Of a stretch of 64,000 bases of DNA, positions 62,424 through 64,000 are shown in pieces. A program made the position numbers and the translations under genes. The notes under the pieces are model-generated. The model was not told the origin of the DNA. It was given only the letters and a program-made list of their open reading frames with translations, and did not search any database. Each line of letters starts with the position of its first letter. Positions within the stretch are counted from its first letter, which is position 1. The stretch lies in the NCBI GenBank assembly GCA_964422295.1, contig CAYRAM010000003.1:62001-126000 (forward strand), written 5' to 3'. The stretch comes from UBA12191 sp964422295 (GTDB lineage: Bacteria; Planctomycetota; UBA8108; UBA1146).

Positions 62424-64000
62424 CTACTGGCGTGCGAGGGCGAACGCCTGGACCCTTTCGCGGATGGAGTCGGCATCGAGCCCGCAGTGGCGATAGACCT
62501 CCGTGGAGGGACCGCTGGGAGCATATTTTTCGACGCCGATTCGCAGATGCGGCACGACATGGCCGTGGGCAAAGAGACTCTCAGCCAGGCACGAACCAAG
62601 ACCGGTGTTGACGGAGTGGTCCTCTACGGTCACCAGGAAGGGTTGGCGAGAGATTTCAGCGATGGCACTGGGGTCGATTTGATCGGGGGTGGCGATATGG
62701 GCGACGCCGACATCGAGGCCTTCCGCACGCAGGGCATCGACGGCGGTCACCGCTTGGCCTGTTGGCGTACCCATGGCGACGACCAATCCCGAACTACCGT
62801 TGCGAATGAAATCGACCTGCCCCGGTTCGAAGACATAATTCCCCCCGAAGAAGGGCTGCCCCGATTCATCGAGGATGGTGACCAACTTGGAGCGCCCCAT
62901 GCCGATGAAGGCCATTCCGGATGTGGTCAGGGCATGACGAACGACGCGGTCAGTTTGGTTGGGATCTGCCGGTACGAAGATGCGCATGCCGAAGATGTTG
63001 CGCAGCAATCCGACGTAGTCGATGCACTGATGGGTCTTTCCATCTTCACCGACATCGAGACCGATGTGGGTGCAGGCGATTTTGATCTCGGCGTGATTGA
63101 TGTCACTGAGACGATGCTGGTTGTAGGTTTCACAAACTCCGAAAACTCCAAAGTCCGCAAATACCGTCGTCACCCCACAGGTGGAGAGTGCCCCGGCACA
63201 AGTGGCGGTGTGGTGCTCCTGGATGCCAGCCTGGAAGAAGTGATCGGGATAATCTTTGTGAAAGGCGTTGAGTTTGACAGAACCTTCCAGATCACAATCA
63301 AAGGCGGCGATGGGAGGGTGGGATGCATCGGTGGCCTGGGCGACTTCATGAAGTGCGCGTCCAAAAGCACTCCGACAGTCGGTTTTGGTCTCTGCATCGT
63401 AGGTCACCGCAGAGCCTGGATTCAGATTCACAGGAACTCCGGGTAAGGTCGGAACAGTGCTTTCCAATCGGCGTCCGCGACGCTCTTCGAGGGGAGCCAT
63501 GTCCCACAATTCGGTCGGTTCACCCAACTCGGCGACCGCCGCTGCCAACTCTTCCTTGTTGAGGGCACGTCCGTGGAAGTCGGCTTTGTCCTCCATGAAG
63601 GAGACGCCCTTTCCCATGACCGTATTGGCGATGATGCACCACGGCTTTGAGGAATCCTCCCCGGCCTCGCGCAAGGCGGCGTAGATGGCAGGGGCATCGT
63701 GACCGTCGATTTCGACGACATGCCAACCGTCCGATTCCCAACCGGCGCGAACATTCTGGGGCATGATGTCGTCGGTTTCGCCACCGATCTGCAGACGGTT
63801 GCGATCGATGATGGCGGTGATTCCGTGGAGTCGATACTTCACCGCAAAGCGGCGTGCCTCGCTGATCTGTCCCTTTTGTTGCTCTCCATCCCCCATCGGC
63901 ACAAAGGCACGGATATCGCGACCGTGAATGCGGTCACCGAGAACCATCCCGCAAGCAGCGGAGAGTCCCTGACCGAGATTGCCGGTGGTCCACTCGACTC
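62424..64000 (-). CDS. tkt: transketolase, missing its N-terminus at the window edge
   Basis: 525 codons are present and the frame runs off the right edge. Transketolase uses thiamine diphosphate and Mg2+ to move two-carbon ketol units between sugar phosphates in the pentose phosphate pathway. Visible parts are VEWTTGNLGQGLSAACGMVLG at the edge (here split as VEWTTGNLGQG and LSAACGMVLG), the ThDP/Mg motif GDGEQQKGQ...DRNRLQ, the pyrimidine-domain Glu in GIQEHHTATCAGAL, and the C-terminal domain LVTVEDHSVNTGLG. About 100 N-terminal residues are missing, judging by family length. It is separated from the PPC-like gene by 236 bases, with no terminator visible. Confidence 0.92.
   Translation of the reverse strand, partial: VEWTTGNLGQGLSAACGMVLGDRIHGRDIRAFVPMGDGEQQKGQISEARRFAVKYRLHGITAIIDRNRLQIGGETDDIMPQNVRAGWESDGWHVVEIDGHDAPAIYAALREAGEDSSKPWCIIANTVMGKGVSFMEDKADFHGRALNKEELAAAVAELGEPTELWDMAPLEERRGRRLESTVPTLPGVPVNLNPGSAVTYDAETKTDCRSAFGRALHEVAQATDASHPPIAAFDCDLEGSVKLNAFHKDYPDHFFQAGIQEHHTATCAGALSTCGVTTVFADFGVFGVCETYNQHRLSDINHAEIKIACTHIGLDVGEDGKTHQCIDYVGLLRNIFGMRIFVPADPNQTDRVVRHALTTSGMAFIGMGRSKLVTILDESGQPFFGGNYVFEPGQVDFIRNGSSGLVVAMGTPTGQAVTAVDALRAEGLDVGVAHIATPDQIDPSAIAEISRQPFLVTVEDHSVNTGLGSCLAESLFAHGHVVPHLRIGVEKYAPSGPSTEVYRHCGLDADSIRERVQAFALARQ

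Noticed and set aside
62487..63446. Open frame of 319 codons on the plus strand
   Set aside because: Antisense to a clear transketolase.

Overview
The window looks like a scaffold from a marine planctomycete-like bacterium, probably metagenome-assembled. Four things suggest this: giant secreted proteins ending in a dockerin-like module plus a three-cysteine tail, FG-GAP/ASPIC proteins paired with TPR lipoproteins, a TPR protein fused to RNA polymerase alpha-CTD-like modules, and a 100-N gap. This assignment is inferred from protein style, not from a marker gene. TGA is used freely as a stop, so the genetic code is standard.

Layout. 1-4.1 kb is informational: the 5' end of a UvrD/PcrA-type helicase, a TPR/alpha-CTD protein, ruvA, an exported unknown protein, tRNA-His and arfB. 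4.2-7.8 kb is a three-gene operon (NHL propeller, YtkA-like protein, di-haem peroxidase). 8-41.6 kb is an extracellular-protein region: choice-of-anchor B protein, alpha/beta hydrolase, a 1579-aa di-haem peroxidase with Fn3-like repeats, two paralogues of an unrecognised family (one with cadherin-like repeats), a DUF1573 protein interrupted by an in-frame TGA, a VCBS protein, an atypical HTH response regulator, a beta-helix protein, two lipoproteins built of putative-Ig repeats, and a small secreted protein. 41.6-46.8 kb is a leucine-catabolism (liu) operon on the minus strand. 47-48.9 kb encodes a zinc-ribbon/aspartic-protease membrane protein. 49-62.2 kb holds two very large PPC-like paralogues flanking a CRTAC1/TPR lipoprotein pair. 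The right edge is a transketolase missing its N-terminus.

How the genes may work together. Nine secreted proteins carry a dockerin-like module. Four proteins carry a cohesin-like module with a shared G-x-G-P-D motif, and two of those are lipoproteins with long Ig stalks. This suggests, but does not prove, a surface-anchored cohesin/dockerin-type assembly displaying peroxidases, a hydrolase and adhesive or propeller proteins. The liu genes supply four enzyme activities of leucine degradation downstream of isovaleryl-CoA.

The most striking single observation is the DUF1573 gene at 25711-26811. Its TGA falls exactly on the first Cys codon of the family's CGCT motif, with an intact reading frame on both sides. 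That makes it a candidate selenoprotein.
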